Assembly (NCBI RefSeq): GCF_946227985.1
Contig: NZ_CAMKGL010000001.1
Location: 1 to 64,000 of the forward strand
Length of the DNA: 64,000 bases
Direction of reading: 5' to 3'
DNA from: Serratia quinivorans
Lineage (GTDB): Bacteria > Pseudomonadota > Gammaproteobacteria > Enterobacterales > Enterobacteriaceae
Position 1 is the first letter of the stretch; every line of letters begins with the position of its first letter. The translations under genes and the position numbers were made by a program. Below the pieces are notes generated by a model. It saw only the letters and a list, made by a program, of their open reading frames with translations, did no database searches and had not been told where the DNA came from. Shown in pieces: positions 7,009-15,965 of the stretch.

Positions 7009-9288
7009 ATGGACGAACAGCTCAAACAGAGTGCGCTTGATTTTCACCAGTATCCGACCCCAGGGAAGATCCAGGTATCTCCAACCAAACCGCTGGCTAC
7101 GCAACGCGATCTGGCGCTGGCCTACTCGCCGGGTGTTGCAGCCCCTTGTCTGGAAATTGCTGCCGATCCTCTCGCGGCCTACAAATACACCGCACGCGGC
7201 AACCTGGTGGCGGTGATTTCCAACGGTACGGCGGTTTTAGGGCTGGGGAATATCGGTGCCTTGGCCGGTAAGCCTGTAATGGAAGGGAAAGGCGTGCTGT
7301 TCAAGAAGTTTTCCGGCATCGACGTTTTCGATATCGAAGTCGATGAGCTAAACCCTGACAAGCTGATCGACATCATCGCCGCGCTGGAGCCCACCTTTGG
7401 CGGTATCAACCTGGAAGACATCAAAGCGCCGGAGTGTTTCTACATCGAGCAGAAGCTGCGTGAGCGCATGAAGATCCCGGTATTCCATGACGATCAGCAC
7501 GGCACCGCCATTATTACCACCGCTGCAGTGCTGAACGGTCTGCGGGTAGTGAAAAAGAATATTTCCGACGTGCGACTGGTGGTTTCCGGTGCCGGCGCGG
7601 CGTCGATCGCCTGTTTGAACCTGTTGGTGGCGCTGGGGCTGCGTCAGCAGAACATTACCGTCTGCGATTCCAAAGGGGTGATCTACAAAGGCCGCGACGC
7701 CAACATGGAACAGACCAAAGCGGCCTACGCCATCGAAGACAACGGCCAGCGTACGCTGGGGGATGCTATCCCGGATGCCGATATCTTCCTCGGCTGTTCC
7801 GGTCCGGGCGTGTTGACCCAGGATATGGTGAAAACCATGGCCAAAGATCCGTTGATCATGGCGCTGGCCAACCCGGAACCGGAGATCTTGCCACCGCTGG
7901 CGAAAGCCGTGCGTCCGGATGCCATTATCTGTACCGGTCGTTCCGACTATCCGAACCAGGTGAACAACGTCTTGTGCTTCCCGTTCATCTTCCGCGGCGC
8001 GCTCGACGTGGGCGCGACCACCATCAACGAAGAGATGAAGCTGGCCTGCGTGCATGCGATTGCCGATCTGGCACTGGCAGAGCAGAGCGACGTGGTGGCT
8101 TCGGCCTATGGCGATCAGGACCTGTCATTTGGTCCTGAATACATCATTCCAAAACCTTTCGATCCGCGCCTGATTGTTAAAATTGCCCCGGCGGTTGCCA
8201 AGGCGGCGATGGAGTCGGGCGTGGCGACACGTCCAATCGAAGACTTTGACGCCTACGTCGAAAAACTGTCCGAGTTCGTCTACAAAACCAACCTGTTCAT
8301 GAAACCTATCTTCTCCCAGGCGAAAAAAGAGATGAAGCGCGTGGTGATGGCGGAAGGGGAAGAGGAAAGGGTACTGCATGCGACTCAGGAGCTGGTGTCG
8401 CAGGGGTTGGCCTATCCGATCCTGGTCGGTCGCCCGAGCGTGATTGAAATGCGGCTGAAAAAACTCGGCCTGCAACTGACGCCGGGTAAAGACTTTGAAG
8501 TGGTGAACAACGAGTCCGATCCGCGTTTCAACGAATACTGGGGCGAGTATTACCAGATCATGAAGCGTCGTGGCGTATCGCAGGAACAGGCGCGGCGTGC
8601 AGTCATTGGTAACCCGACGCTGATTGCGGCGATCATGCTGCATCGCGGCGAGGCGGATGCGATGATCTGCGGCACCATCGGCAGCTATCACGAGCATTAC
8701 GACGTGGTCGAGAAAGTGTTTGGTTTCCGCGAAGGGGCACACGTCGCCGGGGCGATGAATGCGCTGCTGCTGCCAAGCGGCAACACCTTTATTGCCGACA
8801 CCTATGTCAATGACGATCCGACGCCGGAGCAACTGGCAGAAATTACCCTGATGGCGGCGGAAACCGTGCGTCGTTTTGGGATTGAACCCAAGGTGGCGCT
8901 GCTGTCTCATTCCAGCTTTGGCTCTTCCGATAACCCGGCGGCCTGCAAGATGCGCAAAACGCTGGAGCTGGTGAACCAGATGGCACCGGAGCTGGAGATT
9001 GACGGTGAGATGCACGGTGACGCCGCGCTGGTGGAAAGCATCCGTAACGATCTGATGCCGGACAGCCCGCTGAAAGGGGCGGCCAACGTACTGATCATGC
9101 CGAATATGGAAGCGGCGCGAATCAGCTACAACCTGTTGCGCGTATCTTCTTCCGAAGGCGTTACCGTGGGGCCGGTGCTGATGGGGGTATCGAAACCGGT
9201 ACACATCCTGACGCCAATCGCCTCGGTACGCCGCATCGTCAACATGGTGGCGCTGGCCGTGGTGGAAGCGCAGACCACGCCGTTATAA
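7009..9288 (+). CDS. maeB: NADP-dependent malic enzyme
   Basis: This 759-residue protein equals MaeB in length. Residues 1 to about 430 form the malic enzyme unit, with the N-terminal YSPGVAAPC motif and the nucleotide-binding GAGAAS motif. Residues from about 430 on form a phosphotransacetylase-like domain typical of the MaeB type, thought to be regulatory. It decarboxylates malate to pyruvate with NADPH production in the cytoplasm. A GGAACCC site lies before the ATG. In E. coli it is divergent from talA; here the chitin island and a structured repeat element occupy that gap. Confidence 0.96.
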   Translation: MDEQLKQSALDFHQYPTPGKIQVSPTKPLATQRDLALAYSPGVAAPCLEIAADPLAAYKYTARGNLVAVISNGTAVLGLGNIGALAGKPVMEGKGVLFKKFSGIDVFDIEVDELNPDKLIDIIAALEPTFGGINLEDIKAPECFYIEQKLRERMKIPVFHDDQHGTAIITTAAVLNGLRVVKKNISDVRLVVSGAGAASIACLNLLVALGLRQQNITVCDSKGVIYKGRDANMEQTKAAYAIEDNGQRTLGDAIPDADIFLGCSGPGVLTQDMVKTMAKDPLIMALANPEPEILPPLAKAVRPDAIICTGRSDYPNQVNNVLCFPFIFRGALDVGATTINEEMKLACVHAIADLALAEQSDVVASAYGDQDLSFGPEYIIPKPFDPRLIVKIAPAVAKAAMESGVATRPIEDFDAYVEKLSEFVYKTNLFMKPIFSQAKKEMKRVVMAEGEEERVLHATQELVSQGLAYPILVGRPSVIEMRLKKLGLQLTPGKDFEVVNNESDPRFNEYWGEYYQIMKRRGVSQEQARRAVIGNPTLIAAIMLHRGEADAMICGTIGSYHEHYDVVEKVFGFREGAHVAGAMNALLLPSGNTFIADTYVNDDPTPEQLAEITLMAAETVRRFGIEPKVALLSHSSFGSSDNPAACKMRKTLELVNQMAPELEIDGEMHGDAALVESIRNDLMPDSPLKGAANVLIMPNMEAARISYNLLRVSSSEGVTVGPVLMGVSKPVHILTPIASVRRIVNMVALAVVEAQTTPL

Positions 9289-9304
9289 GCCTTGAGTGAC
9301 AACC

Positions 9305-9338
9305 AGCCTCCTGCGTTTCGGCGCCGGAGGCTTTTTTT
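9305..9338 (+). terminator. intrinsic terminator of maeB
   Basis: GCCTCC (9306-9311) pairs with GGAGGC (9326-9331), followed by seven T residues. It lies 17 bp past the maeB stop and before the convergent mmuM. Confidence 0.88.
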
Positions 9339-9341
9339 ATT

Positions 9342-10280
9342 TTATGCTTTGCAGCGTGCGGCGATCTGGCGGATATCCTGCGGTGTCGTGCGGCAACAGC
9401 CGCCAATCAGCCGGGCACCGATGCGTTGCCATTCGCCAATTTGATCAATCAAACTGCCGTGTGTGCCACCACAGGCATGCCAGGTTTTACTTACCGCGTC
9501 GTAGTGTTCACCCGAGTTTGGATAGACCAGCAGCGGCTTGTCAGCCAGTGCGGCAAACTGCTGCAGTGCCGGAGCCACATTTTCCAGCGCAATGCAGTTA
9601 ATGCCTATCGCCAGCACCTGTGGATTGGCGTGCAGCAGAGCCAAGACTTCGGTCAGCGGCGTCCCGTCGCTGAGGTGTTGACTGTCGCGCAGAGTGAAAG
9701 CGAACCAGGCACCCAGGGTTGGGAACGCTTCTAATAGCGTCAGCAACGCCTGCAGTTCACTCAATGACGGCAGGGTTTCACAGGCCAGTAAATCCACCCC
9801 AGCTTCAGCCAGTGCGCTGATACGCGGGCGATGGAAAGCCATCATTTCATCCTGCGGCAGCGAGTAATCACCGCGATATTCAGATCCGTCGGCCAGATAA
9901 GCGCCATAGGGGCCTACCGAGCCGGCAATCAGCAGCGGTGCAGCTTGCGGGTGCTGCATCAGATAGTCGTGGCGTGCCTGCTGCGCCAGCTGCACGCTTT
10001 TGGCAATCAGCGCCAGTGACTGCGCTTGACTCAGGCCCCGGCGTAAAAAGCCTTGTGGCGTGGCCTGATAGCTGGCGGTGATGGCGCACTGCGCCCCGGC
10101 GTTGAAATAGTCGAGATGCACCTGATAAATCAGCTCAGGGTTTTCAATCAGCACTTTCGCCGACCACAGCGGGTCGCTCAGGTCACAGCCGCGGGCTTCC
10201 AGTTCGGTGGCCAACGCGCCGTCTAAAATCAGCGTAGGGTGAGCGCTCAAGAGCGTGGCGACAGGGTTGTTAACCGACAT
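9342..10280 (-). CDS. mmuM: homocysteine S-methyltransferase
   Basis: This 312-residue enzyme uses S-methylmethionine (or AdoMet) to methylate homocysteine to methionine. The zinc-binding cysteines are visible in GINC and in the C-terminal GGCCRT motif. I chose ATG 10280 ([11 protein letters not shown]), which has GGGAGAG upstream and overlaps the mmuP stop by 11 bp. An in-frame start 33 bp earlier lies inside mmuP. It forms the mmuPM operon with the permease, so translation is probably coupled, and both should respond to MetJ. Confidence 0.94.
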   Translation of the reverse strand: MSVNNPVATLLSAHPTLILDGALATELEARGCDLSDPLWSAKVLIENPELIYQVHLDYFNAGAQCAITASYQATPQGFLRRGLSQAQSLALIAKSVQLAQQARHDYLMQHPQAAPLLIAGSVGPYGAYLADGSEYRGDYSLPQDEMMAFHRPRISALAEAGVDLLACETLPSLSELQALLTLLEAFPTLGAWFAFTLRDSQHLSDGTPLTEVLALLHANPQVLAIGINCIALENVAPALQQFAALADKPLLVYPNSGEHYDAVSKTWHACGGTHGSLIDQIGEWQRIGARLIGGCCRTTPQDIRQIAARCKA

Positions 10281-11679
10281 GATTCTCTCCCAGAGACGTT
10301 TTTTGCCCGGCACGGCGGGTCAGGTAATAGGCGATGTAACACAGGGCGACAAAGGGCAGCCCGCAGTAAAGCGCAATGCGCTGCTCCGGGTCGAACGCCA
10401 GCCCGACGCAGGCCAGCAGACACAGGGTGAAACCGACGATCGGCGTTAGCGGGTAGCCCGGCGCACGGTATTTCAGGCCGGAAATGGGCTGGCCGCTGCG
10501 GACATAATGACGGCGGAAAGCGAAGTGCGAGGCACAGATGCTCAACCAGACCACCACCACCGCAAAGCCGGAAATCGCTGACAGCGCCACGAACACCGTG
10601 TCCGGGGCGATCACGCTGGTCAGCAATGCCAGTACGCCGCCGAGCATGCTGAAGGTCAGCGCGTTAATTGGGATACCCCGTTTATTCACGCGGGAGAAAT
10701 AGGCCGGCAGGGTGCGCTGGTTGGCCAGCGACCACAGCATGCGCCCCGAGGCGTACAGGCCCGAGTTGGCCGCCGACAAAATGGCGGTCAGGATCACGAA
10801 ATTAAAGATATCGGCGGCATAGGGCACCCCGATGCGTTCAAATACCAGCACAAACGGGCTTTTGACAATCCCGGCCTGATCCATCGGGATCAACGCCGCC
10901 AGAATAAATACCGTACCGATAAAGAACAGCATCAGGCGGATCACCGTGGTACGTATCGCCCAGGGCACCACCTTTTCCGGGTTCTCGGTTTCACCGGCGG
11001 CAATGCCGATAAGCTCAGTGCCAGAAAACGCGAAATTCACTGCCACCATGGTCATCAGGATCGGCAAGGTGCCGTTTGGCAGCCAGCCGGAGGCGGTCAG
11101 GTTATGCAGGAAGGGCGCTGGCGTGCCGTCTTTCATCGGCAGCAGGCCGAACATGGCCGCACCGCCGAGGATGATAAACGCCAGAATGGTGACGACCTTG
11201 ATCAGCGAGAACCAGAATTCGCTCTCAGCAAAGAAGCGGGTCGTGACCACGTTAAGCAGGAAAATCGCCGCGCAGAAGATCAAACACCACAGCCACACCG
11301 GTGATTGCGGGAACCAATACTGCATGCAGAAACCGGCAGCGGTCAGGCTGGAGCCCAGAGCTACCGTCCAGGTCAGCCAGTACAGCCAGGCGACGGTGTA
11401 ACCGGTGGCCGGGCCAAGATAGCGTGATGCATAGACGTGGAAAGCGCCGGTTTCCGGCATCGCCACCGACAGTTCACCCAGGCACAGCATCACCAGATAG
11501 ACCACCAATGCGCCGATCAGATAGGCCAGCAGGGTGCCGAGAGCACCGGTAGTGGAAATGATATAGCCGGTGTTGAAGAACAGCCCGGTACCAATCACGC
11601 CGCCCAGTGACAGCATCACCAGATGCCGGGCCTTCATGGTGCGTTTGAACTGCCCTTCGGCAGGAACGGCTGAGTGCAT
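10270..11679 (-). CDS. mmuP: S-methylmethionine permease
   Basis: This 469-residue amino acid permease of the APC superfamily has about 12 membrane segments. The N-terminal motif [16 protein letters not shown] is characteristic of the family, and the preceding [11 protein letters not shown] matches MmuP. It imports S-methylmethionine for MmuM, whose gene overlaps its 3' end. Tandem MetJ-type 8-bp boxes begin 17 bp upstream of the start codon, implying methionine repression. The substrate call depends mainly on the linkage to mmuM. Confidence 0.92.
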   Translation of the reverse strand: MHSAVPAEGQFKRTMKARHLVMLSLGGVIGTGLFFNTGYIISTTGALGTLLAYLIGALVVYLVMLCLGELSVAMPETGAFHVYASRYLGPATGYTVAWLYWLTWTVALGSSLTAAGFCMQYWFPQSPVWLWCLIFCAAIFLLNVVTTRFFAESEFWFSLIKVVTILAFIILGGAAMFGLLPMKDGTPAPFLHNLTASGWLPNGTLPILMTMVAVNFAFSGTELIGIAAGETENPEKVVPWAIRTTVIRLMLFFIGTVFILAALIPMDQAGIVKSPFVLVFERIGVPYAADIFNFVILTAILSAANSGLYASGRMLWSLANQRTLPAYFSRVNKRGIPINALTFSMLGGVLALLTSVIAPDTVFVALSAISGFAVVVVWLSICASHFAFRRHYVRSGQPISGLKYRAPGYPLTPIVGFTLCLLACVGLAFDPEQRIALYCGLPFVALCYIAYYLTRRAGQKTSLGENHVG

Positions 11680-11687
11680 AATATTCT

Positions 11688-11719
11688 ATCCGTGTAGACG
11701 TCTAAACAGCTAAATGGCT
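11688..11719 (-). promoter_or_regulatory. MetJ operator (tandem met boxes) of mmuPM
   Basis: Four consecutive 8-mers in exact register read ATCCGTGT, AGACGTCT, AAACAGCT and AAATGGCT. The second is the perfect met-box consensus and the others match it at 5 of 8 positions. MetJ dimers bind such arrays cooperatively, and mmuPM belongs to the MetJ regulon in E. coli. Confidence 0.75.
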
Positions 11720-11817
11720 ATCGGTTATACCCGCAATACTTCACGAAATCAATGTGTGAGCGGAAACCATAAAGCAAAAACCGTTATCAGCGTCTCAGGA
11801 AAGGGGGTTCTCTATAT

Positions 11818-11836
11818 GCAAATGATAATTATTATC
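11818..11836 (+). promoter_or_regulatory. Fur box upstream of the chaN-like gene
   Basis: The 19-mer at this position matches the Fur consensus GATAATGATAATCATTATC at 16 of 19 positions. It lies 33 bp before the start codon, where bound Fur would block transcription when iron is plentiful. Confidence 0.8.
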
Positions 11837-11868
11837 TATAATGTCGCCACTTTTATTACAGGGGCAGC

Positions 11869-12711
11869 ATGATGAGATTTTTGATTTTATTGGCCGCGCT
11901 GGCACTGGGTGCCTGTAGTCAGGCCCCGGTTTCCTCGCCGAAGAACAGCCTTGATAACCTGGGGGAAATTACTGATTTACGCAGCGGTGAAAGTTTGTCG
12001 CCGGCGCAATTACTGAGTCGATTGGCCGCTCAGCCACGGATCATCGTCGGGGAAAAACATGACAACCCGTACCACCACCGGATTGAACTGTGGCTGGTGG
12101 AAAACTTACCGCAACAGCGGCCGCAGGGCAGCGTACTGATGGAGATGATTACCCCGAGTCAACAAGCCAAAGTGAGTCAGGTGAAGCACTGGCTGCAGGG
12201 CAGTCCGGCGGTACGCGACAGCCGCGTGGCGGAGTTGATTGATTGGCAACCTGGCTGGAAATGGCCGCTGTACGGCGAACTGACGATGGCGGCGATGCGC
12301 GCACCGTATCCGCTATGGTCGGCCAACCTGGATCGCGATGAAATCATGGCATTCTATCAGCAGCCGGTTTTCCCGCCGGGCCAACTCTCCGTGCGTCCGG
12401 CGGTGCAGAAGGCGCTGGAAGAAACTATCCGGACTTCGCACGGTGGGAAAATTGAACCTCAACAGTTGCACGCCATGTTGGCGATCCAACAGCAGCGCGA
12501 TCGACGTATGGCCGAACGTTTGCTGGCCGCGCCGACGCCGACGCTACTGATTGCCGGCGGCTATCATGCTTCAAAATCGGTGGGGGTGCCGCTGCACGTG
12601 CAGGATCTGCAGCCGGCAGCCTTGCCGATCGTATTGATGCTGGCTGAGCCCGGTGTACAGGTCGATATGCAGGTAGCGGATTACCTGTGGGTGACTCCAG
12701 CGGTTAAATGA
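11869..12711 (+). CDS. ChaN-family lipoprotein, haem/iron-related
   Basis: This 280-residue lipoprotein has a signal peptide with lipobox LGAC and Cys16. It belongs by motif (RIIVGEKHDNPYHH, then EMITPSQQ) to the ChaN family, outer-membrane lipoproteins reported to bind haem. The tandem ATGs at 11869 and 11872 are both possible; GGGG at 11861 fits either. A 16/19 Fur box precedes it. It heads a same-strand run with tonB, an oligopeptidase and a TonB-dependent receptor, which suggests a shared role in iron or haem acquisition. The direct substrate is not visible. Confidence 0.8.
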   Translation: MMRFLILLAALALGACSQAPVSSPKNSLDNLGEITDLRSGESLSPAQLLSRLAAQPRIIVGEKHDNPYHHRIELWLVENLPQQRPQGSVLMEMITPSQQAKVSQVKHWLQGSPAVRDSRVAELIDWQPGWKWPLYGELTMAAMRAPYPLWSANLDRDEIMAFYQQPVFPPGQLSVRPAVQKALEETIRTSHGGKIEPQQLHAMLAIQQQRDRRMAERLLAAPTPTLLIAGGYHASKSVGVPLHVQDLQPAALPIVLMLAEPGVQVDMQVADYLWVTPAVK

Positions 12712-12749
12712 TTAGGTTAAGACGGAGAAAAGAACTATTAATACAAATT

Positions 12750-12768
12750 ACAAATGATTATCATTAGC
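12750..12768 (+). promoter_or_regulatory. candidate Fur box upstream of the tonB-like gene
   Basis: The 19-mer matches the Fur consensus at 14 of 19 positions, with the core AATGATTATCATT nearly perfect. It lies 46 bp before the tonB-like start. Confidence 0.68.
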
Positions 12769-12813
12769 AAATGAGATCTAAAATCATTCGTAATTAAGTG
12801 TTCTAATATCCCT

Positions 12814-13614
12814 ATGCTAAGTCAGTCTTTATCTTGTCCGCTCGCCTCAATGCCACAGCCGCGCTGGGCGCGCGGACTTTTATGTGCGCTAGCGGTACAT
12901 CTGGCGTCGGTGCTGCTGTTTTATTGGCCGTCCAAATCGTTGCCGCCGATGCCGTTGGCACCACCGGCGGTGATGATGAGTTGGGCGGCGCAGATTGAAG
13001 CACCGGAAAGCCCCAGGCCGCTGCCGTTGGGCGTGCAACAGGCCGAGTCTTCTGAGGCACAACCGGCCGAGCCGCAGGATCAACCCGATTTGCCCAAGCT
13101 GGCGCGGGCCGAAAAGACCAGGATTAGCGTGGCTGAGAAAAAGCGGACTGAACGCCGACCACCGCAGAAAGCCCAGCCGCAGCCGGAACAGCAGGTAAAA
13201 GAGGTTAAGCGTGCTGCTGCCTCCAGCGCTGCGGCACCGAAAGCCTTGCACATGGCCCGGCAGACGGCCGCACCGCTGAACAGCGATTCCGCAAGCAACG
13301 AACAGGTCAAGCTGTCGTGGGAAAACCGGGTAAAGGGAATGCTAAACCGCATCAAACGTTATCCGCCGGATGCGCAGCGCCGCCGCCGTACCGGTATGCC
13401 ACAGGTGTCTTTTTCTGTGGATGCACAGGGGCGGGTTTTCGATCTGGCCTTGCATGCCCCGTCGGGTACTGCTTCGCTGGATCGGGAAGCGCTGGCCGTG
13501 GTCATACGGGCACAGCCACTGCCGCCACCGCCGGTCGAAATGCTGCGGCAGGGCAAGATTCAGGTGACGATGCCCATCGATTTTAATCTGGCCGCAATGA
13601 ACGCCGGCCAATAG
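12814..13614 (+). CDS. TonB-family energy transducer
   Basis: This 266-residue protein has the TonB plan. There is a single N-terminal membrane anchor (about 22-40, ARGLLCALAVHLASVLLFYW), a long Pro/Glu/Gln/Lys-rich periplasmic linker (about 45-160), and a C-terminal TonB domain with YPPDAQRRRRTG and FSVDAQGRVFD. It would pass proton-motive force from ExbB/ExbD to outer-membrane receptors. It is not the housekeeping tonB by context. Its Fur box and the downstream receptor suggest a dedicated paralogue, comparable in idea to HasB. exbBD are not nearby. Confidence 0.88.
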   Translation: MLSQSLSCPLASMPQPRWARGLLCALAVHLASVLLFYWPSKSLPPMPLAPPAVMMSWAAQIEAPESPRPLPLGVQQAESSEAQPAEPQDQPDLPKLARAEKTRISVAEKKRTERRPPQKAQPQPEQQVKEVKRAAASSAAAPKALHMARQTAAPLNSDSASNEQVKLSWENRVKGMLNRIKRYPPDAQRRRRTGMPQVSFSVDAQGRVFDLALHAPSGTASLDREALAVVIRAQPLPPPPVEMLRQGKIQVTMPIDFNLAAMNAGQ

Positions 13615-13698
13615 TTTATTTTGTGAGCGGCGGTCTTTTACCTTTTTTGTTCACCTATGCAAAAGGGGGCTGCTGATGCCAAACCATCGTGAGGGATT

Positions 13699-15834
13699 AT
13701 GAAACATCCACTTCTGTCGGGCCGCCAGCGTTGGCGTGCGGCCACCTATGCCGTGATTTCATTGAGTTTATTGGGCCAGACCGCCAGGGCGGAACCGCTG
13801 GCACCCAGCGCTGAGATTATCCCTCATCAATTGGTTACCCTGGGGGAAACCCGGGTGGATGATTATTATTGGCTGCGTGACGACAGCCGGCAGAATAAAA
13901 AGGTGCTGAATTATCTGACGGCGGAAAACCGGTATACCGAGCAGATGATGCAACCGTATAAAAAACTGCGCGATACGCTGTATCAGGAAATGCTGGGCCG
14001 TATCAGCCCGGAAGATCGCTCGGTGCCCTACCAACTTAATGGGTATCGCTATCAGGAAAGCTATGCGGCAGGCAAAGATTTTGCTCTGTATCAGCGCCAG
14101 GCCCTGACGGCCGATGCGCCGTGGCAAACCTTGCTGGACGCCAATCAGCGTGCGGCGGGGCAGGATTATTATCGTTTGGGCGGGATGGCGATAAGCCAGG
14201 ATAACCAGCAGATGGCGATTGCTGAAGATCTGCAGGGGCGCAGGCAGTACCGTATTTCGCTGCGTGAGATAGACAGTGGAAAATGGGCGCTGGAAGTGAT
14301 TGAAAACACCTCCGGTGATATGGCGTGGGCCAATGACGGCAAGACGCTATTTTATATTCGCAACCACCCGCAAACCCTGTTGCCCTATCAGGTTTACCGC
14401 CATCAGTCCGGCACGCCGGTTGCGGACGACAAACTGGTCTATCAGGAAAATGATGGCGGGTTCTATTTGAGCCTGGGTCGTTCTTCTTCGCGCGACTACG
14501 TCATTATTACCATCAGCGGCAATACCACTTCTGAGGCGCGGCTGATTGACGCTAATCAGCCTCTGAGCACACCGGTGCTATTCGCCGCACGCAAGAACGG
14601 CCTCGAGTATTATCTAGACCACTATCGCGGTGAGTTCTATCTACGCTCTAACCACCAAAGCCCGCATTTTGGCCTGTACCAGACCGCGGCAGTCGGCAAG
14701 CCATGGCAAACGCTAATAGCACCGCAGGAAAAGCGCGAGGTGGAGGGTTTCACGGTGTTTCGTGACTGGCTGGTCGTGAAGGAACGAGCTGATGGTCTGG
14801 TACAGCTACGGCAAATCAGTTGGGACGGTAAAACCCAGCGCAGTATTCCTTTCGATGACGCCAGCTATATGGCCTGGCTGGGCTATAACCCGGATCCGGA
14901 CAACCAGCAGCTGCGCTACGGCTATTCGGCGATGACGACGCCGACCCGCACCTACCAATGGGATCTCAATAAAGGCGAGCGCACCCTGCTGAAACAGCAG
15001 GAGGTGAAGGGGGTGGATCCTGGCCAGTACCACAGCGAGCGAGTGTGGATTAACGCGCGTGACGGTGTGAAGGTACCGGTCTCGCTGGTCTACAACAAAG
15101 CCATGTTCAAACCGGGGCACAGCCCGCTGCTGGTGTACGGTTATGGTGCCTATGGCATGAGTATGGATCCGGCCTTTAGCGCCAACCGCATTAGTTTGTT
15201 GGATCGCGGTTTCGTTTATGCGCTAATCCACGTGCGCGGTGGCGGCGAGTTGGGGCAGAACTGGTACCAACAGGGCAAGTTGACTCATAAGCCAAACACC
15301 TTCAGTGACTTTATCGACGGCACCCAGGCATTAATCCAACAGGGTTATGGCCAGCCGGGCCGCATTTACGCCATGGGGGGCAGTGCAGGAGGGTTGCTGA
15401 TGGGGGCGGTGATCAATCAGTCACCGCAGTTGTATAACGCGGTGGTGGCGCAGGTGCCTTTTGTTGATGTGCTGACCACCATGCTGGACGACAGCATCCC
15501 GCTGACGGTCGGTGAATACGAAGAGTGGGGCAATCCGAATCAGCCGCAGGCTTATGCGTTGATGAAGTCCTATAGCCCTTATGACAACGTAGGTAAACAG
15601 GCCTTTCCGAACCTGCTGGTCACCAGCGGCCTGTATGACTCGCAGGTGCAATATTGGGAACCGGCCAAATGGGTAGCCAAACTGCGTCGATTTAAACAGG
15701 GAGATTCAGTGTTGCTGCTGGCGACCGATATGACGGCCGGGCACGGCGGAAAATCGGGCCGCCTGACGCGGCTTGAAAATAGCGCGCTGGAATACAGCTT
15801 TATTATGGCGATGGATCAGAAAACACGGAAATAA
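13699..15834 (+). CDS. S9 family oligopeptidase B-like serine peptidase with signal peptide
   Basis: This 711-residue protein has an N-terminal seven-bladed propeller (about 80-440) and a C-terminal alpha/beta hydrolase. The nucleophile is Ser562 in GGSAGG, and the acid and histidine are expected in GLYDSQVQ and TAGHGG near the end. Oligopeptidase B (PtrB) cuts short peptides after basic residues and is normally cytoplasmic and about 686 residues. This one carries an extra N-terminal hydrophobic segment ending in ARA, which reads as a Sec signal peptide, so it may act in the periplasm. Its place between tonB and a receptor suggests peptide processing during uptake. Confidence 0.86.
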   Translation: MKHPLLSGRQRWRAATYAVISLSLLGQTARAEPLAPSAEIIPHQLVTLGETRVDDYYWLRDDSRQNKKVLNYLTAENRYTEQMMQPYKKLRDTLYQEMLGRISPEDRSVPYQLNGYRYQESYAAGKDFALYQRQALTADAPWQTLLDANQRAAGQDYYRLGGMAISQDNQQMAIAEDLQGRRQYRISLREIDSGKWALEVIENTSGDMAWANDGKTLFYIRNHPQTLLPYQVYRHQSGTPVADDKLVYQENDGGFYLSLGRSSSRDYVIITISGNTTSEARLIDANQPLSTPVLFAARKNGLEYYLDHYRGEFYLRSNHQSPHFGLYQTAAVGKPWQTLIAPQEKREVEGFTVFRDWLVVKERADGLVQLRQISWDGKTQRSIPFDDASYMAWLGYNPDPDNQQLRYGYSAMTTPTRTYQWDLNKGERTLLKQQEVKGVDPGQYHSERVWINARDGVKVPVSLVYNKAMFKPGHSPLLVYGYGAYGMSMDPAFSANRISLLDRGFVYALIHVRGGGELGQNWYQQGKLTHKPNTFSDFIDGTQALIQQGYGQPGRIYAMGGSAGGLLMGAVINQSPQLYNAVVAQVPFVDVLTTMLDDSIPLTVGEYEEWGNPNQPQAYALMKSYSPYDNVGKQAFPNLLVTSGLYDSQVQYWEPAKWVAKLRRFKQGDSVLLLATDMTAGHGGKSGRLTRLENSALEYSFIMAMDQKTRK

Positions 15835-15965
15835 CCATTATCACCGTCGGGTAATAAGCCCGGCGGTTTATTAAAACTATAAAACACTCAACTTACCGTC
15901 GATTCCGGCGGGCTTTTTGCTGGGCATTGTCGGCCACCACATCTTTTGGCAATTTCTGGGGATAT

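Noticed and set aside
8125-9204. 359-codon open frame on the minus strand
   Set aside because: Antisense to the phosphotransacetylase part of maeB; Arg/His-rich translation typical of shadow frames.
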